Shown here: piece after piece, positions 11,924 through 23,478 of the stretch
Position numbering within the stretch: position 1 is the first letter of the stretch
Layout of the letters: the number at the start of each line of letters is the position of its first letter
Assembly: GCA_963969595.1 (NCBI GenBank)
Contig: OZ018412.1
Coordinates: 560,501 to 624,500, forward strand
Direction of reading: 5' to 3'
Length of the DNA stretch: 64,000 nucleotides
Origin: Neckera pumila
Taxonomy: Eukaryota > Streptophyta > Bryopsida > Hypnales > Neckeraceae
Notes under the pieces: generated by a model
What the model saw: the letters and a program-made list of their open reading frames with translations, nothing else
Databases searched by the model: none
What the model was told of the DNA's origin: nothing
Program-made: the position numbers and the translations under genes

Positions 11924-12998
11924 CCTTGCTCGATCGGAACCCGTCCTTCTCCTACGGGCGCTGCATTTTAAAATAATGCGTCAGGTTTCTGATCTAAACA
12001 TCCATTTTAGTGCTATTATGTGTCCCGTCCTCGTCTGCGTAGATGCAAACACAAATCCTGAGTGTCACTCTTACTATTACAAAACGTCATATATTCATAC
12101 AAGGTCAGCGAACGGAACTACACTCATTGCTAAACAAATGAGTTGTTCTGTAAATATAACAAAACATAATGTCAATGGAAGCAGACTCACAGAACTCTAT
12201 CGCAGTGGTTACTAGCGATATATACATGTTTCGCATTACAGACGTCCCTGTCATTTTAATCAATGCAATATGAAATTATTGTAACGAATAAACCCAAGAA
12301 ACTACGCTGGCACATGTCCAGTGACAGAAGGCATGTGTTACGTACCCTGCATGCATCAATAAGGAATGTCTCGGCCTTCGTAAAGATGAATTTCTTTCTT
12401 GCCGGTACTCCAAGCCTGATAAATTGTCAATGAGCCTTCCCATGACTAGAATATATCCAAGATCTCTCCTGTCACGTAAAATAAGCCTGCAAGCTAGGGT
12501 GCAGAAAGGTCTCACACCAGGCGTGTAATTGTTTCAAAGCATATGCTTAATTCCATGGTCTCCAATCACCACTTATCATAAGTGCAGGAGACTTCTGTAT
12601 CGAATTCCACTTAAGTCCTCTGAGAATAGCTCTCTCCTGCAGTCCTCTGAACAGAGCTTCAGCCGAAGGATACCTGCATTATATGCAGCAATTAAAAGTA
12701 GATCAGACGTTGTCTTCGACAATTCCAACGACACGTATTCACTCGAACCTTCGTTTCAAAATTTAAATACATAATGGAGCAAAACCAGGCGACATCCGTA
12801 GAGTTTCAGAGGCTTACCACAATTCAGCAAGTCTCAATTAGACGATTTCCGAAACTACTCAAAGCTCGTGAACCTAACATGCAAGGAGACAGATAGCAAG
12901 CGAATGACAGATGGAGGGTGGTTAGCAGACCTCAGAGGTCCTGCAGCAGCGCTTGATCGCCTCTTCAATTTCTGATGAAACGCTCTCATTCTCGTTCG
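11924..12998. other. Intergenic region upstream of DUF642 and downstream of RIT1
   Basis: About 1.1 kb of moderate GC content. It should contain the DUF642 promoter and 5' leader and the RIT1 3' UTR, which are both on the minus strand. No gene or repeat recognised; the frame at 12276-12515 (-) has no motif. Confidence 0.45.
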
Positions 12999-15900
12999 TC
13001 AGAAACAGAATCTCATCCAATTTACGTGACTTTTCAGATGAGAAGGATCTTTGGCAATGGTCCAAAGGAGAATCTGAGACACCCGTCATCCAGTGTCAGG
13101 CAGAGAGTCATCCAAGTGGTGTCCAATCTGATCTCAAGAATTCCATACAAAATCTACTCTCGAGAGTTCATGCGCCTTGCTACCACGAAGCACTGATCTG
13201 CATGGTACTCCCACAGCAACACAGGCAAGCCCTGGAACCCTCAATGTGAATGCAACCTTCAGCTAAGGTTGCGCTGCACTTGGCCTCCATGTGCGATGTC
13301 CCCTCAAATCTCATTGCCAAGGAGAGAAAGGACAACGCGCTGACTGTCAAAATACCCAGCGCGAAGACAGCGCGGACGTCAGCATGTTCTTGATGACGTA
13401 CAGAGACTTACAATGTCGTTCAGTTGCCAAGAGTATAGTCTTGACGTCAGTCCTAAGCTACTACTCGCCAAAATTTCCATTCCATTCAACAAGGAGGGAA
13501 CTATTAACATAATACAATAAGAATCAGCAATTATAATTTTGCAGATAGTTGTACACTTGTTTCAAGCTACCCCTAGATGGGCGTGCACCTGAGTGAAAAT
13601 TCGCAAGCTGTACTAAACTTTGTCTAACATCAGACTTAGAAACAGCTCTAGGATTCGAGCCAGTGCAGTAAAAATCACCTGCGAGCCTCACGATAACCAG
13701 TTAATTTAATCGAGGGAAAAACAAACTTCGGACATAAGGAACGTAAAATGTAAACTCACTCAACAGGCAAGCCGTCATAGCAGATATGACCAAACAATGT
13801 CGCATCTAACATAGAGAGATACTCCAAATTATAGCAAGGGGTTCTCAACGAATAATAGTATTCTAAAGAACAGTAAAGGGTGATAAAGCAAATGTTTACC
13901 ATTTGAGTCAAAGCAAGTAAGTAAGATTGCTAGACAAACGCACACGCTTATGTCTTCACCTGCATGCATGAAGACACGAGAACCATTCGGGTACAAATAT
14001 TATACTCCACATACCCAAAGCCATATGCAAGACTGCAAGCCATATGCAAGATATACAAGACTGCTGGGAGACCACAAAACCAAAAATAAAATGCAGCGAA
14101 GTTGCTACAACTAATTCCAATACATGTAAGTAATCGGGTTAAAAATTTGACTTACCGTCCGAGCAGCAAATGAGAAGTGAGAGACCATTCGCCAACTTCT
14201 CACTTGCAAATTTGACAGCGTCTGGTAAGTGATTTTGCAAAGAGTGGCGATCAAACTTTGAGCCCTGAAATTCCCAAGGCATTTCCTCCCATTACAATAA
14301 AACTTGAGAACGGAGCGAGTACTGGTGAAATACAAAGTTTTTATTGCCTAGGTTTCAAGTAGACGCAAGAACATGATGTATACGCCTCCTTCTAAACATG
14401 AAGCTCAAATTGGGCTGCTTTTTAAGCTACTATTGCAAATACACAACCCAGAAAATAAAATCAGCCTCTACTTCCAACTAAAATAAGATGCATAGTTAAG
14501 TTAGTTTTCCAATGCCCCTAATTTCATTAGACTCAAAGCTAGAGAGCAGAAGATATGACTATTTTAGTCGCAAGTGGTATCATTTTCATATATGTTATGA
14601 TATCAAATAAAAAAGTAAAATTAATATTTAGGTCAAAATGAGAGTCAAATGAGAAAGAAATGCTGGAGGTCAGAGGTTAAACAGATGCTGGCCCATGTGT
14701 GCTTACCACAACTGGAAGCTGAAGATAGGAGTTTTCCCAGGTACTCGAAGTCGAGCATGCCGAGGAGCTAACATTTAAGACACAATCCACAACCTCAAGC
14801 AGGGATTCCACTTGACCTGCTCATAACACAGTGGTGTTCAGCTAGAATTACGAAAAAGGTACACTGTAAGTGTATTTGGAGTGATTATGCTCAACTTTCC
14901 AAGCCTCTAATGAAAAGTTCGTAATTATCACATCGCTAGACGGAGACAACCAAAGTAGCTAGAATTACTATCACCCAGACCTAATTGAGATAATTCAACA
15001 GGAAGTTTCGAAAGCCTTGTCTCAAAATTTCATAAGACAGATCATTTTACAGGGACTTGTTTTGTAAATGAACCCACATTCACATCCAAAACAGCAGAGA
15101 CAAGCAGCTTACAGCATGAAGAGTCACCCACAGCAAGTCCGGTTGAACCGATCCAATGAAAACCAGGAGCCACGTCAGTTAAAAGTCCTTCGAAAGGATC
15201 AATGCGCTTTGCACCCATATCCTCGCAAGGGTTATCTTGAAGTGCATTGATTTCCCTTTCTTTGAGTGTCCGATGGCATCCGTCGTCAGAACACAGAGAA
15301 TCGTCCAATTTCTTTGCATCTAAATACCCTAAATTGAGATAACCCATCAAATGAGAACTTCCACTGGGAAATGTAGTACGAGCAGATCTTGCATCACTCC
15401 TCCGGTCCACAGGATCAGCAAACTTTCCCAAAGATTTCATTTTCACGTGCGGCGCATCTTGACCTCGCAATGCTCTATAGACACGCTCACGTTCTACCAA
15501 GTCTGCCACTTTGCGATTGCAATCCGCTGGACCACCATTGACAAGGTCATACACGTGCTTCCAAAACAGGGTCGGCGTGAGGCCTCGCGCCCAGCTCTCT
15601 TCATCATCTGCTGCACCTGGAATATAGCTCCAGCTGAACTCTGCATCACTCCTCCGCTGCGTGCAGCTCACTGGCTGAGATGCTGAGACGAGGAATACGG
15701 GAGTAAAATCCAAAGTCCCGATGTCTACCACTTCATTTATCCAGATCACTGTCTTCTGTGAGACCCACAGAGTACGGAGGGGCTTCCGAAGAGCTCGAGC
15801 CAGAGGTTCAAGGTTTGCCCCACAAGCGTTTAAATCCTCGACCATTGAATCTAGCAGACCTTCAATGTTGTTCTTCTCAGTTTCTGATACCCAGAGAGGC

Positions 15901-16927
15901 AAGTGTAGCTCGCAATCCCAATCCAAAGGATGTCTTGGAGCTCCATTTTCTTCAAATTCAAGAGCATCTTGCTCTGACTCCAGGTGTTTTGGCGTTTCAT
16001 CCAAATTCTTACGGACATCGGCCAACGCACGATTAATCACACAGGCCCAAATAGGTATTGTTTTTGACATGCTATCGGGGAAACGCTTCCCCTTTCTTGT
16101 AGCATCGACAATAATGCAACCCCCTTTCTCTGCTGCAGAATCGCGAATAGAAACACCGCGGGACAACAAACAAAGAGAGAAAGTTTGTGAGCGGCGGCCA
16201 AGTGCATCAAAAAGTGGAAAATCAAATTTGAGCTAAGACGAATTAAGAATCGATCGCAAAACCTAATTTGGAGATTTTGAGCTGTGGACCTACCTGGCTC
16301 TCACTCAGGTATTCACCGGTCTTGTCAATACATGTACATGCAACCTCCCAGTCTTGCTCCCTTCGAGGTACTCGCGTGGCTGGGATGATCCAAGACCGGC
16401 CAACACCTGTGCGAGAACTGTGCTGCACCAGTCTTTCCCTCCCAAGCCAAATCGTACTAGAAAGACAGACAGCTCTGCTACGGGGCAATTTAATTCTACA
16501 GAAATCAGAAACCAAGGACTGGTGATCGATCCAATTCGAATTCGAAGGAAAGTCCCCCGAAATGAAGGGATCTCCTCGGCTTTGAACGCAAGAAGACTCA
16601 CTAGAATACAGTAGTGGATTAGGGTTTTCTTTTCTCGGGGGGAAGGGACGGACCCGCCAGGAGCGCGACGTGTATGTTGAGTCGCGTGACGTTGAAGGCC
16701 CAGTTGCCGTTGTGCCCGTCCGTGGACTTGAAGTAGCAAGCGCCATGGAAGCTTGCGGGTGAGGCGTACCACAAGCCGCAGCGCAGATTGGCGAGCAGGG
16801 GCAGGCGCGGCCACAGACTAGCGATCTCCGTGACGAACAAGGCGTCGTGGTAGATGGAGCGCAGGGCGTTGTACAGCGAGTGTTCCGTCTTCTTGATTTG
16901 ACGCGAAACCTTGTAAATGCTGTCCAT
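12999..16927 (-). CDS. RIT1: Initiator tRNA 2'-O-ribosyl phosphate transferase (RIT1 family), 6 exons
   Basis: Rit1 adds a 2'-O-ribosyl phosphate from PRPP to A64 of initiator tRNA-Met, keeping it out of elongation. It occurs in fungi and plants. Exons (descending): 16927-16654, 16132-15128, 14816-14707, 14264-14156, from 13388 to about 13210, and 13073-12999. The first four junctions have clean GT-AG sites and matching phases. Marks: LPLLANLRCGLWY at 42-54, KSTDGHNGNW at 67-76, then EKGGCIIVDATRKGKRFPD at 93-111 and SMSKTIPIWACVINRA, split by intron 1 exactly where phase demands. Later come WIGSTGLAVG, then SKFDRHSLQNHLPDAV and LLICCSDG of the C-terminal phosphatase-like domain. Exon 5 opens with DVRAVFALGIL, matching the family's hydrophobic helix. 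The donor of exon 5 and the frame of exon 6 are unresolved: a frame ending in DPSHLKSHVNWMRF fits the family's PSR..LK.V pattern, but another frame is open to 12928. Total about 560-585 residues. Confidence 0.87.
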
Positions 16928-17551
16928 GCTCGATCTCTCGGCAGCCCGACAGACCTCCGCTGCCGCTAATTGAGCTCAGACAGACAGGCAGAGAGGCACG
17001 CTGCAACGCAAAAAACCACCGGCAAGGGAGGGAGGCGCAGACACTCGAAGTTACTGTAGAAGTTCTGGTAGGACGCCGAGGACGTTTCCTGTTTAGATGG
17101 ACAACTGAATAGATGAATAGATGAATAGATGATTTTCATCCAATTTTGGGTGTGCTACTTTATTGATGCTACTTATATCTTCCAGTAATCATTGGCTTGA
17201 GTTCAAGATATTTTAGTTTTTTTTTAAATTTTATGTGGGGTCATTTATCAACATAATGGTACATTATCTAGTGTATTTCAATATTTTGAGCTTCTTCTCC
17301 TGATAACTCAATTTTGACATTCAAAACGATATCCTTTACTTTTGAAAAAAAAACTAACAAAATAAAGCTTCTAAAGTTTAGTTTCTACTGCACTTGGAAA
17401 TTTGAAAAAACCCTTAAAATAAACATTTCAGTAAAGTTGAGTATTTATAACTACATTTTTAAATATAGAATGACATGGACACTTTCTTTGTATTGTAATA
17501 TTCTATGGGGGCCTATGACCACATAACGGTGCTAGATTGTGAGCCTGTGCC
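16928..17551. promoter_or_regulatory. Region upstream of RIT1
   Basis: The first ~150 bp beyond the RIT1 start are GC-rich and presumably carry its 5' leader and promoter. A short GAATAGAT microsatellite lies at about 17106-17132. Beyond ~17150 the DNA becomes AT-rich with no recognisable gene. Confidence 0.4.
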
Positions 17552-17680
17552 CACTACAAGGGACCAATTTCAGTTCAAACATTTTTTTGTCAATTTGGAC
17601 ATTTTTTGACAAAATTCTATAAACTAAAACAATTTAGTCAATTAGGACTTGTCAATTCAAACATTGTTTTCTTATAGGCT
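17552..17680. mobile_element. Degenerate CACTA-type MITE
   Basis: It begins CACTACAAGGG and ends in TTTTCTTATAG followed by a degraded TG. The interior carries 'TTTGTCAATTTGGACA' and 'AGTCAATTAGGACTTGTCAATT', the GTC/GAC phrases that also fill the MITEs at 18875 and 57487. No intact terminal pair or target duplication is visible. Confidence 0.45.
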
Positions 17681-18874
17681 GGCAACATCACTGTTTTTCA
17701 GGGCATTAATTTTGTCTCACTGAAGTTTATCAACTTTCTCACAATACATGTGCTCCTTCTTGTGGAATTCCTTACAGTAATGGTTGAAAACCAACAACTG
17801 GTGTACTTTCTTCTTAGACACATTAGGAAAATTTTCAGCCCTCTAGAAGGCCGCTAGTTCTGAACCCGTCCAATGCAATTATAGAAAAAAATCAAAATAA
17901 TATTATTTTTTTAATTTAAAAAATAAATAAAATTGGCTACTAACATGGCAGTAGTAGTGCTACGTCAGTTTTTTATTTTTTTTATTTATTTATTATTTTT
18001 TTAATACTTTTTTTTTCAAAAAAAATATTTTTTTATTCATTCTGAAATTGCACCAAAGGGGGCCCATAAATCAGTTCCTTATGTTAACTTCTGGAAGGCA
18101 GAAAATTTTCCTAATGAATCATTTATTTTTTTGTCTGGGATATACAAACCAATAACAAATTAGAAGACTTTAAAGAGGGTCACAAGGCATTCTAGTATTG
18201 AGTTTCTATTCAATTTGTGGCATGTACCAAAATAAAGCAATAAAGTCAACTTCAAAAATACAGTTTACATTTAAATGTGAATAATGGATGAGACTCTGCT
18301 TGTGTGAGTTTGAATCTTTTCTTTTCTGCAGCCGTTGTGATTAGAGACTTTTTTTTGACTCTATGTTATGCTATTGGATTTTGCAGAGACTTTTTGCATG
18401 ACTCCTTTAAGCCTGTTATGGCGGATATGGCAACATTGCAGACAATAAAGAGGACTCATGCCGGAAGACGGCTGAAGCAATTGGAAAAGCTTGAATTGAA
18501 GCAAAAGGAAGAGAGGCCGTGCCGCAATAGAGAGAAGTAAAGAGAGTTCTATCATAAAGTTGAATCATACAAGTATTCTAGTTTTAAATTTAAGCATGCT
18601 ATAAGTGAGCAGCTGCGGTAGTTCATTGTTTTTATTGGTGTACACCTTCCACACTTTTGAAATCTACAAATTCAAGACTAAGAATTTTGCATATTGAAAT
18701 TAGACTACTGAATTTGCATGCACCTGCAGAATTGCCGTTGTAGATGTAAAAACTGCAACTTCTGCAGTTCTATTACACTCCTAGTCTAAATGGAGATGTC
18801 TTTTGTTGAGCTCACAGTCTCCTATGTAGATGAAGTGCAACAAAAAATCAAGGTTAGACAAAAACAAGTGCAGG
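17681..18874. other. AT-rich DNA with a possible captured exon
   Basis: Mostly low-complexity A/T sequence, with a long T/A run region at 17880-18050. The stretch 18391-18537 (+) is preceded by a good acceptor (TTGGATTTTGCAG) and followed by a GTAAAG donor-like site. It encodes a highly basic helical peptide that includes ADMATLQTIKRTHAGRRLK. It reads like a real exon but I cannot name the parent gene and no partner exons are nearby. Confidence 0.3.
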
Positions 18875-19040
18875 CACTACAAGGGAAATAATGTCCTAAT
18901 TGACAAAAATTTGACATAATTTTGTCAATTGTCCCATCAATTAGGACTACCTAATTCTGACACTTAGTTGACACACTTATGTCAACTAGGACATTCGATT
19001 GACAAAGATTTGGACACTTAGTTGACAGACTTATATCAAA
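18875..19040. mobile_element. Degenerate CACTA-type MITE fragment
   Basis: The left end is CACTACAAGGGAAATAATGTCC. The interior contains repeated, inverted 'ATGTCCTAATTGACA', 'GTCAATTAGGAC'-like and 'ACACTTAGTTGACA' phrases related to the intact copy at 57487-57656. The right terminus is not recognisable. Confidence 0.45.
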
Positions 19041-21835
19041 TTTTATTGTCTTTGAACTTTGTGTTCAGGTGCCTCATTGCCATGGTGGATTTTTTTTGCC
19101 ATGAAGCTAAAAGCAATGAGACCAAAACTAAAAAGTTGTTCTAACTGCCTAGCTAAATATACTCTAAACAAATCTAGACCTCCAGGTTGACAGAAGCCAT
19201 TATCTAAGCCAAATTCTTCTCTCGTAAGTATGAGTATATGAACAACTAAGCTTTTGCACGCAATGGACCCCTCTCCAGAAACAACCACTCTTCCTCTTCA
19301 TAAATAGCGGTGGCATTGCTTCTGTTGTTCAACTTTCCTCCTTTGGACCAATCAGCTGAATTACTCTTCTTTTTTCTAAAGTTTGTGCACTAGAAACACC
19401 ATTTACACCCCCCCCCAAACTAAACACATGACCGGCAATATCATGCAGGCAATAAAACAGTATTGTGCAAGAACAAGAACACATCAAACATCTCACCTAC
19501 TTTTGCACTAACTCATCAACAATGCACCACTCAAGAAGTGGAAAAGACTCAATATGAAGCTTCTGTCAAACATTAGGAATGTCAATCCCTCCAAATCCCA
19601 TCAAGAGTAGCTCATCGAGTTAGGTATTGAATGTACCCTTAAATTGACTCCACTGACCACCCTTACATCATTCAGCGCATCGATAGAAGCTAGCAACCAT
19701 TGCTCTATGACCTGTGGCTTGTAAAGAACATTACACAAGTATCAATACCTTAATGAAGACTACACAAAATCAGTAAGAAACATGGTGAATTCTCTTCAAA
19801 ATGATGCTCATGAGAGGCCAATAGTCATGTAGAAAATATAATATGGTCAAAATAATCATTTCAATGGCATGCATTTGATAGAAGATGAATATATTAGGAT
19901 TTATAGAGTTTTAAGAAAGACAAGTTCAGCTAGAATTTAAATAATATTTAGATTCAAGAAACTTTAATCTTGGAGCGCTCCAACGTCCAAATTCTATTTG
20001 ATGAATAGAGGACTTGCAAGCCTTGTTTCATCCAACCAACTTCTCATTCATCCAATGTAATATTTGAATCTAGAAAAGACAACCTTCCTTAATGACATAA
20101 TCCATGAAATTTTGGTAAATGATATTTCTATACAAAGATATGAACAAAAATGTGCAAAAATTCAAAAAAGAATTGAGACCTTTAGGGGTTAATATAATAT
20201 TGCACTTAATGTTACGATAGGTGGTTGTTTCTTGATGTGCTCCCTCAAGTCCACAAGAGAATGTTTGATGCCTCAATAATATAAGAACATTGGCATCGAG
20301 TAGGAATGCCAAAGAAGTCATTCAGTATTCCACCTGGGCAGATTGCAAAAACTTGGAAACCATGCTTGAGTCAATACAATGAAGAAAAATTGCAATATCA
20401 AAGGGATGTCTTTGCATATTCCAATCAACATTCATTGCATCAGAGATTTTTAGGGCAGAGCGCTAGCTGCATTCTATGTATGCAATACAAATTAAATATT
20501 TGTACAAGCCCCATTCAAAATCAAATCAATCATCAATCTATTGTGCAGATGCTCACTGCTGGTGCCACCTGATTCTTTGCTTGGAAATTGGCCATGAAAA
20601 TCAAATAAGGAGAGAGAACAATTCCATTGACATGGGCATCAAGAAAAATTAGAAGTAGGAATGAAGACAATATTAGTCAATCATTCAAATGCAACAAAAA
20701 ATCCATTATTTCAATGTATACGCCCCCAAAACTAAGAATCTCACGTCTACAAACCTGAACAAGCACCAAAACCCCAAAAATTTAGGCTACTCTGAGACCA
20801 CAAAAAGATTAATATGAAAGGTAAGTTGCCACCTCTTCATGAAATTTGGTCATCTCCTAGTTATTAAATAATGCTTGCTCAATAATTACAAGACTTCAAT
20901 GTCACAAGCAAAACTTTCTAAAAAAAATTAAGAAAAAAATTGCCTCAGAAGCATGATTCAAACGCTCCAGCTTCAAATCAAAATATTTGCAGATAATATG
21001 TTGGTACTCTGTCACACAAGACCACTATTTTTTGCTGTAACAAGCCTAAATCCTAAATATAGTACCAACCTCTACAAATAAAAGATTAATATAAAGCACA
21101 AGTAATAAAGATATTGTATCCTTTCCGATAGGTATAAGCAACCAAACAAGGAACAAAAAATTTGGACCCACCTTGATGATCCAAAAGCTGATATACAGTC
21201 ATCCAAAGTCTTATCCAACTTATGAAGAGGGACATAAAATATTTGCGTTGCTATCTGCTTAGATGCTGATGCAAGCTTCTTTCTCCTTGCTGTTGTCTAC
21301 AGTGGTAAAAATCCAGCTGCACAAAAATAGAGTAGTCTCTGATTATGACCGGTTGTGAGCCCCCAAGTTAGCACTTGAGCTTCAAGATTTTTTTTTTTTT
21401 TTTGCTTTTTGATCACATTTACAATTAATTAAAGTTCAAAAGATAGTATAAGTATATTTACATGGCGTTTGGACAAAATCCCTATGAATGCGGTGTAAAT
21501 TGACTAAGAAGTCTGGAAGCGCTCTAAGCACTTCTATATACTAATATTTAGGTCTACTTAAGTGTTTGAGAGAACATTTAAGGGTTGAGATAGTATTGAG
21601 CTCTGATGGCCAAACCATAGAACCATCTAAATATAGACTTTTGAAGGTTTTGACAAGCAAAAGTGCATATGAAAGACTTAGGATAAAAAAATGAAAAATA
21701 GGAAAGAAATCATGTGACAATACAAGTAAACCCACGGACCATATTTATGAACAATCTACAAGTAAAAAACAGTGTTTCTAACTAAGAGACATGTCAAAAG
21801 CGTAATGGTGAAGTTTGATTGCCAGATTCCCTAGA
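19041..21835. other. Gene-free DNA
   Basis: No coding gene supported. A solitary family terminus CCTTTAGGGG|TTAA lies at about 20179-20192, the right end of a TTAA-type element whose left end I cannot find. The remaining frames are short and featureless. Confidence 0.45.
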
Positions 21836-23478
21836 CACTATAAAAAAACCCGATTTTTTTTTTATGTCAAAGCAAAAATATGCGATGTTCAACGCTGAAC
21901 ATACCATGTCCGCGGAGACATCAAGATGTTAAAGAGAAGGATTGTGATTTCAGAAGATTTCCAAGGATGTTTCAGATGACTGCAGCAAATTTGAATCAAA
22001 ACAAGTTGTTGTTACCATCGACATCGGGATTTTTTATGACATTTTTAAGGACTTATTGATGTTCGATGAGCCATCCGCAAAAACATAGACTGCCATGTCA
22101 ACTTTAAGGGAAAAATTCACGGAGTATAAATCTGTGGAAATTACTTTATGTTTGGATAAAAGTCTGACCGAGGTTAAAAGAAAAGGAATCGGGCAGCCAT
22201 TGGACAGCTTTGGGAGAAAATAAGATGATGCGGCATATGACGTGGCATGCCACATGTAAATTAGTTGACGTGGCATACAATTTTGTTGATGTGGCATGCC
22301 ACGTCAGCATAGCAGGGCTGTCTTTTGCGTTTTCTACACTTATTTTGGAGATATCTAAGTAGACGTAGAAATGTCACTAGAGACATTTTATAAAACATTG
22401 AGATGTTTTCTTGGATATTTTTGTAGACTTTTAAATGTTTTAGGAAATATAGTCACAATTGGTGTAACATCTATGGGAACATCATCAAAGCGGCCTTTAA
22501 GAATTGCAAAAAACATCTTACTAGACGTTTGTGTGCTGCTCCACCAAAATTTAAATCTAGTATTTTCAATATCCCATATAGTTTGTCTTCCCCTCTACCA
22601 CTCCAATTGTATAAAGCGCCCGTCTTTTCCCCTCCATAAACTCACATCAAGTGGCTTTTGAAGCTATGAGACATAATTGCCAATTATGATGTATTTTGTA
22701 TAGCGTATTATGTATGGTATATGATGTATAATGTATGGTATATGATGTATGATGTATAATGTATGGTGTACTATATATGACATGTTATATTGGACATTAT
22801 GACATGCATGTAGACATCATATAAGACACGTGAGAATGTCCATGTTAACATCATGCCGAATAGTCCATTCCATTCTATGAACGTCTAATGTGACATCATT
22901 TTATTCTCCTAAATCATACCAAACATTGCCAGAGGTATTCATGATGAAAAGTAGATGTTTACATTGATGTCACAAGAAATTTGGACGTCTAAGGTGATGT
23001 TTCAAAATACGTCTATGAAAACATCTGGACGTTTGAGTTGATGTCTCAGAAAACATACAAATGTATATGTTGACGTCTTCAAAGATAGCAATAAAAATTT
23101 AGACAACAAAAAAATATGCTAACATGGCATGCTACATCATCCTTGTTAGATGCCACGTCACTTTTCCCACTGCCACGTCATGTGCCACCTCAGATGCCAC
23201 GTCATGGCCAAAAATAGATGAAAAAATTCTTACGTAGCTACTCGTGTTCGCGTGGCGCTTAGGTGGCAATTACATGGCGCCCTTTTAGGACCCCGTTGAT
23301 TGATGTTTTTTGGACATCCGGTCCCCCATCATGCTGATGTCTGATGTAAAATCTGATGTCAAGCCCGAGTTTTAAGCAACGCAACATTTTGGATGTCCTC
23401 GTAGATATTTGAAGACATCAGTCACAACATCAGCACGCAAAATCCAGAGATAAGAAAAAAAACGGGTTTCTTATAGTG
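21836..23478. mobile_element. Non-autonomous CACTA element, ~1.64 kb
   Basis: Left end CACTATAAAAAAACCCG; right end read inward CACTATAAGAAACCCG. Flanking triplets are AGA on the left and AAA on the right, a target duplication with one mismatch. The interior is full of short GATGT/GACATC and ACGTC phrases in both orientations and repeats of 'TGCCACGTCA', the sub-terminal repeat pattern of CACTA elements. The frames at 22034-22297 and 22371-22661 have no domain. It is related to 46132-47083. Confidence 0.72.
22681..22790. repeat. ATGATGTAT-type microsatellite inside the CACTA element
   Basis: About 110 bp made of variants of 'TATGATGTATAATGTATGG' repeated in tandem. It is internal to the 21836-23478 element and non-coding. 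Confidence 0.75.

Noticed and set aside
10892..12215. Very long plus-strand frames (359 and 361 codons) opposite the DUF642 gene
   Set aside because: They are antisense shadows. The Arg/His/Ala-rich composition is what GC-rich coding DNA gives on the other strand, while the minus frame has a signal peptide and family motifs.
15351..16614. Plus-strand frames opposite RIT1 exon 2 and intron 1
   Set aside because: Antisense shadows of the RIT1 coding frame; no motifs, and the minus strand has matched splice sites and family signatures.
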